This document shows, piece after piece, positions 14,781 to 21,325 of a stretch of 21,368 nt of DNA. The translations under genes and the position numbers were made by a program. Numbering within the stretch: the stretch's first letter is position 1; the number at the start of each line of letters is the position of its first letter. Below the pieces are notes generated by a model. That model searched no databases and was not told where the DNA came from. It was given only the letters and a program-made list of their open reading frames with translations. This DNA comes from an uncultured Atopobium sp. Its GTDB lineage: Bacteria; Actinomycetota; Coriobacteriia; Coriobacteriales; Atopobiaceae. The stretch lies in assembly GCA_946647055.1 (NCBI GenBank), contig CAMPCT010000015.1, positions 1-21,368 on the forward strand, written 5' to 3'.

Positions 14781-15830
14781 ATGGCAGACGTACGCACACC
14801 CAAGGAGCAAGCAAGGCCGACGATCAAGCGGCAGCCCCAGGCGGTCGCCCAGGAGGGGAGCAGGGGGCTTCCCCTTCCCGCCATCATCGCGCTCGTGGTG
14901 GCGGTCATGGCCGTGCTCGCCCTCGTCGCCCTGCTCGTGCTCTCCCACACGCCCGTCCTCACCATCACGGGGATCGACGTCGAGTCGACCGAGCACATCT
15001 CGGCGGAGTCCATCGCCAAGCTTGCGCGGGTGGAGGAGGGGACGACCCTGCTCAACGTGGATGTCGATGCCGTGGCCGAGAGCGTACGGCGCAACCCCTG
15101 GGTTGAGGACGTCCAGATCACGCGCGAGTTCCCCGACAGGCTCAAGATTGTCGTGACCGAGCGCAAGCCCGGGGCCATCGTCCTCATGGGCTCGGGGACC
15201 ATCGCCTGGTACCTGGGTTCCGACGGCACCTGGATCGAGCCGTTCAACGTCGAAGTCGCCGCCAACCAAACTGTGATCGAAGCGGCTCAGCTGCATGCGA
15301 CCGAGGCTGGCTGCCGGCTTGTCACCGACGTCTCGGCGGAGGTCGTCCCCGTTGCCGGCGAGGTGGCTGCCGACGAGTCCCTCCAGGCGGTCCTGGCCTA
15401 CCTCGATGGCTTCTCGGAGGGGTTCGCCGCACAGGTCGTGCGCTTCTCGGCACCAAACCGCGAGAGCGTCTCGTGCACGCTCGAGAGCGGTGTCGAGGTG
15501 TCCCTTGGCGCCCCCACCAACATCGCCACCAAGGAGGCGATCGTGACGCAGGTGCTTGCCGAGCACCCGGACCAGATCACCTACATCAACGTCCGCGTTC
15601 CCTCGCGACCGAGCTACCGCGAGGTGGGGACCGATTCCGTCCAGGAGGGGACTGGTGCCCTTGCCGAGGACGAGTACTCCCAGCCCCAGGAGCTCACCGA
15701 GGACGAGTGGTACTACGGTCAGCACTCCGACTATCCCGAGGGCCTCGAGTGGGGCTACGACTACTACGACGCCGCCTCCGACACCTACTACGAGTACCAG
15801 CCCGAGACGGACTCCTACATCACGTGGTAG
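14781..15830 (+). CDS. ftsQ: Cell division protein FtsQ/DivIB
   Basis: A 349-residue bitopic protein that joins FtsL/DivIC and regulates FtsW-FtsI. It has a charged cytoplasmic N-terminus (1-30) and one membrane segment (about 33-54). A POTRA domain follows (about 58-128) with the recognisable VRRNPWVEDVQITREFPDRLKI (102-123) and VTERKPGAIV. A beta domain ends near 275. The ATG at 14781 follows GAGGT, which overlaps the murB stop, so the two are coupled. The odd part is the C-terminus: residues 299-349 contain 11 Tyr (299, 311, 312, 318, 326, 328, 329, 336, 337, 339, 346) plus many Asp/Glu. This tail is not part of the usual FtsQ core. The next gene is ftsZ, with no ftsA between. Confidence 0.9.
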   Translation: MADVRTPKEQARPTIKRQPQAVAQEGSRGLPLPAIIALVVAVMAVLALVALLVLSHTPVLTITGIDVESTEHISAESIAKLARVEEGTTLLNVDVDAVAESVRRNPWVEDVQITREFPDRLKIVVTERKPGAIVLMGSGTIAWYLGSDGTWIEPFNVEVAANQTVIEAAQLHATEAGCRLVTDVSAEVVPVAGEVAADESLQAVLAYLDGFSEGFAAQVVRFSAPNRESVSCTLESGVEVSLGAPTNIATKEAIVTQVLAEHPDQITYINVRVPSRPSYREVGTDSVQEGTGALAEDEYSQPQELTEDEWYYGQHSDYPEGLEWGYDYYDAASDTYYEYQPETDSYITW

Positions 15831-15971
15831 CCTCATATCTCACTCGAGGGATGGGTTGAGGAGTCTCCTTTACGGTGCTTGAACTTTAGGGTACTTGAGG
15901 GTTTGCAGCAACTTGGGAATTGCTGGTAACGATGCCCTTTACCTGCGGAGTTCACATTTTTAACTTTTTTC

Positions 15972-16001
15972 TTGACTTCTTGGTGGGACTTGTGCCAATA
16001 T
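15972..16001 (+). promoter_or_regulatory. ftsZ promoter
   Basis: The -35 TTGACT (15972-15977) is one base from consensus. After an 18-base spacer comes CAATAT (15996-16001), a moderate -10. T-rich tracts directly upstream may act as an UP-like element. The start site would be near 16008, giving an ftsZ leader of about 130 bases. This is the best sigma-70-type promoter in the window. Confidence 0.55.
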
Positions 16002-16008
16002 GACGCGC

Positions 16009-16031
16009 TTTACCTCTCATATAGAGGTTAA
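16009..16031 (+). promoter_or_regulatory. Inverted repeat at the presumed ftsZ transcription start
   Basis: ACCTCT (16012-16017) and AGAGGT (16023-16028) are perfect inverted arms around CATAT. After one T-T mismatch the symmetry continues by two more pairs. Placed just after the predicted -10, it fits a repressor operator or a hairpin at the start of the ftsZ mRNA. Confidence 0.5.
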
Positions 16032-16136
16032 CTTGAACTTTAGGGTTTTATTACTGCAGGTCGAAGCACAAGAGCACCACCACAAGAGTGGCCTGAGCAC
16101 GCAAGCGGACGGCCAGGAACCACGCAAGGAGGAAGC

Positions 16137-17255
16137 ATGAACGACATCGAAATCCCGAGCAACTACCTCGCCGTCATCAAGGTCGTCGGCGTCGGCGGCG
16201 GTGGCACCAACGCCGTCAACCGCATGATCGAGGAGAACATCCGTGGCGTCGAGTTCGTCGCCATCAACACCGATGCCCAGGCCCTGGCCATCTCCGACGC
16301 CGACGTGAAGGTCCACATCGGCGCCGACATCACCAAGGGCCTTGGCGCTGGCGCCAACCCCGAGGTCGGCCGTCAGGCAGCCGAGGAGAGCCGCGACGAG
16401 ATCAAGCGCGCGCTCGCCGGCGCCGACATGGTCTTCATCACCGCGGGCGAGGGCGGTGGCACCGGCACCGGCGCCGCCCCGGTCGTCGCCGAGATCGCCA
16501 AGAAGGACGTCGGCGCCCTCACCGTCGCCGTCGTCACCAAGCCGTTCAGCTTCGAGGGCCGCAAGCGCGCCACCTCCGCCGCCGACGGCATCAAGGAGCT
16601 CTCCGAGGCAGTCGACACCCTCATCGTCATCCCCAACGACCGACTCCTCACCATCTCCGAGAAGAAGACCACGATGCTCGAGGCCTTCCACATGGCCGAC
16701 GACGTCCTGTCCCAGGGCACCCGCGGCATCACCGACCTCATCACCATCCCCGGCCTGATTAACCTCGACTTCGCCGACGTCTGCACGATCATGCGTGGCT
16801 CCGGCACCGCCATGATGGGCATTGGTGCCGCCACCGGCGACAACCGTGCCATCGACGCCGCCCAGGAGGCCATCTCCAGCCGCCTGCTCGAGAACTCCAT
16901 CGACGGCGCCACCCGCGTCCTGCTCTCCATCGCCGGCAACAAGGACCTCGGCATCCAGGAGATCAACGACGCGGCCGACCTCGTCGCCTCCAACGTCGAC
17001 CCCGAGGCCACCATCATCTTCGGCACCGTCGTGGACGAGTCCCTCGGAGACGAGGTCCGCGTCACCGTCATCGCCACCGGCTTCGACGACTTTGGCTCGC
17101 AGACCGCGTTCCCCTCGCTTGACGCGCGTGCCCGCCTCCCCAAGGTCGAGCCGCAGTCCCAGGTCCCCAGCCGCACGTCCTCGCGTCCCGCCCCGGCCAC
17201 GTCGTCGTCCTCCGACTTCGACATCCCCGAGTTCCTGAGGCGCAGCCGCCAGTAG
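16137..17255 (+). CDS. ftsZ: Cell division GTPase FtsZ
   Basis: A 372-residue tubulin homologue that polymerises into the Z ring. Motifs: [15 protein letters not shown] (16-30); NTDAQAL (44-50); the tubulin signature [15 protein letters not shown] (101-115); [11 protein letters not shown] (134-144); and the T7 catalytic loop NLDFAD (209-214), which completes the GTPase site of the next subunit. The C-terminal domain leads to a short Ser/Pro/Ala linker of about 45 residues. The C-terminal peptide [13 protein letters not shown] (360-372) is the binding site for SepF and other partners. The ATG at 16137 follows AAGGAGG. It has its own promoter region. FtsA is absent from the cluster, so membrane tethering presumably depends on SepF encoded at 18840. 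Confidence 0.98.
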   Translation: MNDIEIPSNYLAVIKVVGVGGGGTNAVNRMIEENIRGVEFVAINTDAQALAISDADVKVHIGADITKGLGAGANPEVGRQAAEESRDEIKRALAGADMVFITAGEGGGTGTGAAPVVAEIAKKDVGALTVAVVTKPFSFEGRKRATSAADGIKELSEAVDTLIVIPNDRLLTISEKKTTMLEAFHMADDVLSQGTRGITDLITIPGLINLDFADVCTIMRGSGTAMMGIGAATGDNRAIDAAQEAISSRLLENSIDGATRVLLSIAGNKDLGIQEINDAADLVASNVDPEATIIFGTVVDESLGDEVRVTVIATGFDDFGSQTAFPSLDARARLPKVEPQSQVPSRTSSRPAPATSSSSDFDIPEFLRRSRQ

Positions 17256-17256
17256 C

Positions 17257-18072
17257 ATGACGGCGCCGGTCCTGACAAGGCGTACCGTAGGTGGCGTGAC
17301 CCTGCTAGGCGACGAGCGTCGCCCGGGCGGGGTCACGCTCGCGTTCACGGAGCGTACCGGCGGCGTCTCCCTGCCGCCCTACGCATCGCTCAACCTTGGG
17401 AGCCGCTGCGGGGACGATCCCGCGGCCGTCATCGAGAACCGCCGCAGGGCCCTCGCGGCCATCGGCGCGGAGGACCTTGCGGCCAACCTCGTCGAGCCGC
17501 GCCAGGTGCATGGCTCGGAGGTCGTCGTCGTGCGCTCGTCGGACGCGCCGTCGCTTGCGGCATCCCGCGAGGAGGCCGCGTCGGGCAGGGATGCTGTCGT
17601 GTGCACGTGCGCCGACGTGCCCGTCCTGCTCTGCTATGCCGACTGCGTCCCCGTCGTGCTCGTCGCCCCGGGAGGCTTCGCGGTCGTGCACTCGGGATGG
17701 CGCGGCACCATCGCGCGCATCTCCGCCAGGGCCCTCTCCGTCCTCTGCTCCGAGACCGGCGCCGCTCCCGGCGAGGTGCTCGCCTATGTCGGCCCGCACA
17801 TTCTCGCAGGGGACTACGAGGTGTCGGCAGACCTCGCGGACCGCTTCGCGGGGGAGTTCGGCCCCGAGGCGCGGGTGGGGGAGCGCAACCTCGACCTCAC
17901 CTTCTGCGTCGATGCCGCGCTCCTGGATGCTGGGATGGCACGGGGTTCCATCTGCCACGCGGGAGTCTCGACCCCGCGCGCCACGGACAGGTTCTACTCG
18001 TATCGAGCCGAGGGGGGCACGTGCGGGAGGCACGCCGCCCTCGCGTTCATGGGAGATGATTCTCATGCCTAA
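17257..18072 (+). CDS. pgeF: Peptidoglycan editing factor PgeF (YfiH/DUF152 family)
   Basis: A 271-residue cytoplasmic protein of the YfiH family, known in E. coli to hydrolyse wrongly built UDP-MurNAc-L-Ser and so proofread precursors. Visible motifs: SLNLGSRCGDD (45-54); the metal-ligand-type residues in QVHGSE (His85), YADCVPVVL (Cys130) and VVHSGWRGT (His145); VGPHI; and the C-terminal DRFYSYRAEGGTCGRHAA. ATG 17257 lies one base after the ftsZ stop with no strong Shine-Dalgarno, so it is either coupled to ftsZ or begins at an in-frame GTG at 17296, which would still keep all motifs. Older annotation would call it a laccase; the proofreading role fits the neighbourhood better. Confidence 0.92.
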   Translation: MTAPVLTRRTVGGVTLLGDERRPGGVTLAFTERTGGVSLPPYASLNLGSRCGDDPAAVIENRRRALAAIGAEDLAANLVEPRQVHGSEVVVVRSSDAPSLAASREEAASGRDAVVCTCADVPVLLCYADCVPVVLVAPGGFAVVHSGWRGTIARISARALSVLCSETGAAPGEVLAYVGPHILAGDYEVSADLADRFAGEFGPEARVGERNLDLTFCVDAALLDAGMARGSICHAGVSTPRATDRFYSYRAEGGTCGRHAALAFMGDDSHA

Positions 18073-18784
18073 CACCTACGTCGACTTCCTGCGCGGCCGT
18101 CGCCTCGAGCTCGAGGGGCGCATCGCCGACGCCTGCTCGCGGGCAGGTCGCGACCCTGGCGAGGTCTCGCTCGTGGCCGTCTCGAAGACGGTCGACGTGG
18201 ACGGGGTCCTTGCCGCCATCGAGGCCGGTCACGCGCGCTTTGCCGAGAACCGCCCCCAGGAGCTCGTGCGCAAGTGCGCCGCCCTCGACGAGGCTGGCCT
18301 TCTGGGCTCGGTTTCCATGGATATGATCGGCAACCTCCAGAAGAACAAGATCAACCAGGTCATCGGACGTGCGGGCCTCATCCACTCCATCTCGGGGCTT
18401 CACCTCGCCGAGGGCGTCTCGTCGCGCTCCGAGGCCAGGGGGCTCGTCTCACGCGTTCTGCTCGAGGTCAACGTGAGTGGGGAGGGCACCAAGTCGGGCT
18501 TCTCGCCCAGCGAGGTCATCCAGTCCCTCGACGAGCTGCTCTGCCTGCGGGGCATCGAGGTCATGGGCCTCATGACCATGGCTCCCGCCCATGACGCCGA
18601 CGCCGCCCGACGCACGTTCTCGGGCCTGCGCGAGCTGCGTGACGAGCTCGAGGAGCGGGGAGGGCGCGCGCTGCCCGTCCTGTCCTGCGGCATGAGCGAC
18701 GACTTTGAGCTGGCGGTGGAGGAAGGGTCCACCCTCGTGAGGTTGGGCAGGGTCGTCTTCGACCCGGACTATACTCTGGGGTAA
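18065..18784 (+). CDS. yggS: YggS-family PLP homeostasis protein
   Basis: A 239-residue single-domain fold-type III pyridoxal phosphate protein of the YggS/YlmE/PROSC family, which balances PLP and amino-acid pools. The PLP lysine is in LVAVSKTVD (Lys41). Family motifs follow: FAENRPQEL (59-67), MIGNLQKNKI (87-96), LEVNVSGEGTKSGF, GLMTMAP, and LSCGMSDDFELAVEEGSTLVRLG. Oddities: the usual His-Phe before IG-LQ-NK is replaced (SMDMIGNLQ), and the usual ending of the form IFG is VFDPDY. The ATG at 18065 overlaps pgeF by 8 bases and has GGGAG at 18051-18055. In B. subtilis the homologue ylmE sits in the same ylmD-ylmE-sepF-ylmG-divIVA run. Confidence 0.93.
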   Translation: MPNTYVDFLRGRRLELEGRIADACSRAGRDPGEVSLVAVSKTVDVDGVLAAIEAGHARFAENRPQELVRKCAALDEAGLLGSVSMDMIGNLQKNKINQVIGRAGLIHSISGLHLAEGVSSRSEARGLVSRVLLEVNVSGEGTKSGFSPSEVIQSLDELLCLRGIEVMGLMTMAPAHDADAARRTFSGLRELRDELEERGGRALPVLSCGMSDDFELAVEEGSTLVRLGRVVFDPDYTLG

Positions 18785-18817
18785 CATCACATTGGAATGG
18801 ACGTGCCTGGGGCACGT
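18770..18817 (+). promoter_or_regulatory. sepF promoter-like element and leader hairpin
   Basis: A -10-like TATACT (18770-18775) runs into CTGGGGTAA and overlaps the end of yggS, 64 bases before the sepF ATG. Almost the same string precedes divIVA at the same distance. Downstream, ACGTGCC (18801-18807) and GGCACGT (18811-18817) form a perfect 7-bp inverted repeat with a 3-base loop in the presumed leader. No T run follows, so it is an operator or leader hairpin rather than a terminator. No good -35 is seen. Confidence 0.5.
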
Positions 18818-18839
18818 GCGACATACAGGAAGGGATAGC

Positions 18840-19436
18840 ATGGGCATTCTCGACACCATCAGGGAACGACTGAACCTCGACGGCGACGGCTACTATGACG
18901 ACGGCCCGTATGACGACGAGGGCGACTACTACGAGGAAGAGCCCCAGGAGCAGCATGGCCTGCTGGGCAACACCCCCCGCCCCGAGGCGCAGAGCGTCAC
19001 CGTGACGCCGCGCGGCGGCTACGTCCAGCGCGAGACGTACGACCCCACGGCGCAGAACCGCACCTACACGCCTTCGTACACCCCCTCATATGACATGCAG
19101 GCGACGCGCCTGACCACGCGTGACGATGCCACCTACCTGGCTGAGCGCACCTCCTCGGGGACGCTGCAGCCCTATGTCCTGCGCCCCGTCTCCTACGACG
19201 ACGCCCAGCAGGTCGTGCGTCGCGTCCGCACCAACCAGCCCGTGGTCCTCTCGTTCAAGGCGACCAACGTCGAGACGGCAAAGCGCATCTTCGACTTCTG
19301 CGCCGGCCTCGCCATGGGTGTGGGCGGCTCGATCGAGGAGCTGGGCGACAGGTGCTTCGCGGTCCTGCCCGCCGGAGCCCAGATCTCGGACGCCGAGATC
19401 GAGAAGCTCGTCTCCACCGGCGTTCTCTCGAGGTAG
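18840..19436 (+). CDS. sepF: Cell division protein SepF
   Basis: A 198-residue SepF that tethers FtsZ to the membrane. The N-terminus MGILDTIRERLNL (1-13) is the expected amphipathic membrane-binding helix. A very acidic, Tyr-containing segment follows (13-36; Tyr 18, 19, 24, 30, 31), then a Thr/Tyr/Pro linker to about 105. The C-terminal SepF domain (about 108-190) shows VLRPVSYDDAQQVVRRV, QPVVLSF and RIFDFCAGLAMGVGGSIEEL (149-168), the region that binds the FtsZ C-terminal peptide. ATG 18840 is preferred over an in-frame upstream start at 18792, because AGGAAGGG lies just before 18840 and the amphipathic helix then sits at the N-terminus. In the absence of ftsA it is likely the main FtsZ anchor. 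Confidence 0.94.
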   Translation: MGILDTIRERLNLDGDGYYDDGPYDDEGDYYEEEPQEQHGLLGNTPRPEAQSVTVTPRGGYVQRETYDPTAQNRTYTPSYTPSYDMQATRLTTRDDATYLAERTSSGTLQPYVLRPVSYDDAQQVVRRVRTNQPVVLSFKATNVETAKRIFDFCAGLAMGVGGSIEELGDRCFAVLPAGAQISDAEIEKLVSTGVLSR

Positions 19437-19438
19437 CC

Positions 19439-20257
19439 ATGAGCCACGACATCAGCATTGCCTTCATCGGCGCGGGCGCCATGGGTGGCGCCATTGCGCG
19501 CGGCATCATCTCGAGCGGCGCCGTCGAGGCGTCCAACGTGAGCGTGGGCGACCCCAGCGAGGCCGTCCGCGCCTCCTTTGACGAGCTTGGGGCCCAGACC
19601 TACGCGGACTCCTTCGACATGCTCGGCACGGCAAGGCCCGACGTGGTCGTCATCGCCGTCAAGCCGCAGATCCTCTCCAAGGTGGTCGCCCCCGCGGCGA
19701 GCCGCCTCGACGGCCGTCTCGTGGTCTCGATCGCCGCAGGCGTCGCCCTCTCCACGCTCGAGCAGGTCGTGGGCCACGGCAGGATCGTCCGCGTGATGCC
19801 CAACCTGCCCATGGCCCACCTCTCCGGTGCCGCCGCCATCTGCCCCGGCCCCTCGGCCTCCCAGCGCGACGTCGAGCTCGTGCGCGACCTGCTGGCAAAC
19901 CTTGGCGCCGCCAAGGTCATGCGCGAGGACCAGCTTGACGTCGAGGGTGCGGTCGTGGGCTGCGGTCCCGCGTACTTCGCGCTCTTCGTCGACGCCCTCA
20001 CCCGTGCCGCCGTCAAGGAGGGCATGGCCGCTGCCGACGCACGCGAGATGGTCGCTGCTACCATGCTGGGCACCGCCCGCACGATCCTCGAGGAGGGCGT
20101 GCACCCGCGTGCCTACATGGAGCGCGTCACCTCCCCGGGAGGCACCACCGCGGCCGCCCTCGAGGAGATGGAGCCGCTGGTGATGGATGCCGCCTATGCC
20201 GCCGTCGACGCCGCGCTCGAGCGCACGCGCCAGCTGGCCGAGGCCGCGAGGAGGTAG
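19439..20257 (+). CDS. proC: Pyrroline-5-carboxylate reductase ProC
   Basis: A 272-residue cytoplasmic enzyme that reduces pyrroline-5-carboxylate to proline with NAD(P)H. The N-terminal Rossmann loop is IAFIGAGAMGGAIARGI (7-23). AVKPQ (73-77) and VRVMPNLPM (117-125) match the family (usually VMPNTP). The C-terminal dimer domain has the P5CR signature around ERVTSPGGTTAAALEEM (228-244). The ATG at 19439 lies 2 bases after the sepF stop, with GAGGT overlapping that stop, so it is translationally coupled. Its presence between sepF and yggT is a known arrangement in Gram-positives and need not imply a division role. Confidence 0.96.
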   Translation: MSHDISIAFIGAGAMGGAIARGIISSGAVEASNVSVGDPSEAVRASFDELGAQTYADSFDMLGTARPDVVVIAVKPQILSKVVAPAASRLDGRLVVSIAAGVALSTLEQVVGHGRIVRVMPNLPMAHLSGAAAICPGPSASQRDVELVRDLLANLGAAKVMREDQLDVEGAVVGCGPAYFALFVDALTRAAVKEGMAAADAREMVAATMLGTARTILEEGVHPRAYMERVTSPGGTTAAALEEMEPLVMDAAYAAVDAALERTRQLAEAARR

Positions 20258-20263
20258 CCGGCG

Positions 20264-20533
20264 ATGGGCCTCTATGGCATCTACCGCATGCTCAGCTCGC
20301 TCGTCGACTTCTACGAGCTGCTCATCGTGATCTGGTGCGTGCTCTCGTGGGTTCCCACGAACGAGTATGGCGCCCTGCAGGACTTTCGCGAGGTCCTGGG
20401 CAAGATCGTCAGGCCCTACCTGGACCTGTTCCGAAGGTTCATCCCGCCCATGGGCGGCGTGGACTTCTCGCCCATCCTTGCCATCCTCGTGCTCAACTTC
20501 CTGCAGCGGGGGTTGTATCTTCTGCTGCTATAG
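20264..20533 (+). CDS. yggT: YggT-family membrane protein (YlmG)
   Basis: An 89-residue integral membrane protein with two hydrophobic segments (about 6-31 and 67-89) joined by the family motif VRPYLDLFRRFIPPMGGVDF (50-69) and FSPILAILVLNFL. YggT/YlmG proteins are conserved next to sepF and divIVA. A role in envelope or osmotic functions is suspected but the mechanism is not established. The ATG at 20264 follows GAGGAGG at the end of proC. The last codons and stop lie within the palindrome CTGCTATAGCAG, part of the divIVA control region. Confidence 0.92.
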   Translation: MGLYGIYRMLSSLVDFYELLIVIWCVLSWVPTNEYGALQDFREVLGKIVRPYLDLFRRFIPPMGGVDFSPILAILVLNFLQRGLYLLLL

Positions 20534-20561
20534 CAGGTATATGCGGTATACTGTGGGGTTA
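20525..20561 (+). promoter_or_regulatory. divIVA promoter-like element with palindromes
   Basis: CTGCTATAGCAG (20525-20536) is a perfect 12-bp palindrome spanning the yggT stop. It is followed by GTATA (20537-20541) and TATAC (20547-20551), perfect arms around TGCGG. The second arm is the start of a -10-like TATACT (20547-20552) that continues GTGGGGTTA, nearly the same string as before sepF. The distance to the divIVA ATG is 63 bases. No consensus -35 is visible, as if a regulator substitutes for it. Confidence 0.5.
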
Positions 20562-20615
20562 GGATTACGTCCCTACCCCAATGGACGTTGAAACGAAACA
20601 GGAAAGGGAAGAGAC

Positions 20616-21245
20616 ATGGCTATCACACCCGCAGACATCGAGCAACTCACGTTCTCCGCGCAAAAGCAGGGCTACAACACCGACGAGGTCGACGCGTTCC
20701 TCGAGCAGCTCACCGACGAGGTCGATGCCATGCTCAGCAAGATCGCCGACCTCAAGGGCCGCCTCAACACCTCCGAGCAGCAGCTCGCCGAGGCTCGCGA
20801 GCAGGTCGCCTACCTGCAGAACAACGCGCCCGCCGCTCAGTCCAACAGCTACTCCGCGTCCGAGCGCCAGATCTCCCAGGCCCTCATCGTCGCCCAGCAG
20901 TCCGCCGACCGCATCGTTGCCGAGGCCCGCGACTCCGCCGACAAGATCCGCAACGACGCCGACCAGAAGGCCCGCGAGGTCATCCGCCAGGCCCTGGCCG
21001 AGAAGCAGGCCGAGCTCGACGAGATCGATCGCCTGAAGGCTTCCCGCGAGGAGTTCCGCGCCGAGTACAAGGCCCTCCTGCAGCACTTCATGGACGACGC
21101 CGACGCCGCGTTCCCCGTCCAGTCGTTCGCCAGCGCGTCCCCCGCGCCGTCCTATCGCACGACCCCCAAGGTTGACGCCGACGCCACGGTCTACGCCCCC
21201 GCACCGGTTGACAGCTTCGCCGCCGGCATCGACGACCTCGACTAG
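20616..21245 (+). CDS. divIVA: Division/polarity scaffold DivIVA
   Basis: A 209-residue coiled-coil protein that gathers on curved membrane at septa and poles (Wag31 in mycobacteria). The N-terminal lipid-binding domain shows ITPADIEQLTFSAQKQGYN (3-21) and DEVDAFLEQL (23-32). Two coiled coils follow (about 28-70 and 84-160), separated by a short Ala/Ser/Asn linker. The tail (165-209) is Ala/Pro/Ser-rich and ends in IDDLD. Compared residue by residue with B. subtilis DivIVA, Phe17 and Arg18, which insert into the membrane, are Lys17 and Gln18 here. The ATG at 20616 follows GGAAAGGGAAG. It ends the cluster and is followed by a terminator. Confidence 0.94.
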   Translation: MAITPADIEQLTFSAQKQGYNTDEVDAFLEQLTDEVDAMLSKIADLKGRLNTSEQQLAEAREQVAYLQNNAPAAQSNSYSASERQISQALIVAQQSADRIVAEARDSADKIRNDADQKAREVIRQALAEKQAELDEIDRLKASREEFRAEYKALLQHFMDDADAAFPVQSFASASPAPSYRTTPKVDADATVYAPAPVDSFAAGIDDLD

Positions 21246-21270
21246 TCGTCCTCGACATCTTGGCTGTTCA

Positions 21271-21294
21271 GGGACCCCGCCTTGGCGGGGTCCC
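21271..21294 (+). terminator. Hairpin terminator after divIVA
   Basis: A perfect 11-bp G+C-rich stem, GGGACCCCGCC (21271-21281) and GGCGGGGTCCC (21284-21294), closes with TT; the effective loop is CTTG, a stable tetraloop. The T tail is short (TTGCGTT), so termination may rely on the strong hairpin. It sits 25 bases after the divIVA stop and is symmetrical, so it could also block transcripts from the other side. Confidence 0.8.
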
Positions 21295-21325
21295 TTGCGT
21301 TGGGGCCCCGGATGGCCCCCTCCGC

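Larger units (their letters stand above)
15878..16046 (+). repeat. 15-bp direct repeat flanking the ftsZ promoter
   Basis: CTTGAACTTTAGGGT occurs perfectly at 15878-15892 and again at 16032-16046, 154 bases apart start to start. One copy lies upstream and the other downstream of the predicted promoter. A partial third version (ACTTGAGGGT, 15893-15902) follows the first copy. Such a pair could be a double operator for DNA looping; the protein is unknown. Confidence 0.8.
15831..16136. other. A+T-rich ftsZ control region
   Basis: 306 bases with no gene and much lower G+C than the flanks (53 of 120 bases over 15901-16020 by hand count, about 44%). It holds a 15-bp perfect direct repeat (15878-15892 and 16032-16046), an inverted repeat CAGCAA/TTGCTG (15906-15925), T-rich tracts (15956-15971), a promoter (15972-16001), a second inverted repeat (16009-16031), three CTTTAC words at about 70-base intervals (15868, 15937, 16008), and the ftsZ ribosome binding site AAGGAGG just before 16137. 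No ftsQ terminator is evident. Confidence 0.7.

Noticed and set aside
12326..15265. Minus-strand open frame of 979 codons opposite murC, murB and ftsQ
   Set aside because: It is an antisense shadow: low-complexity Ala/Val/Gly/Asp-rich translation, no family motif, and three certain genes on the + strand.
15883..15892. Telomere-like TTTAGGG words
   Set aside because: Only isolated single copies within the 15-bp repeat, no tandem array; resemblance to plant telomere repeats is chance.
17257..18072. Laccase / polyphenol oxidase
   Set aside because: The YfiH family was once annotated this way, but the protein lacks the multicopper cupredoxin domains, and the neighbourhood fits the peptidoglycan editing role.
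18792..18839. Upstream in-frame start for sepF
   Set aside because: It would place 16 extra residues before the amphipathic membrane helix and overlap the leader hairpin; AGGAAGGG is placed for ATG 18840.
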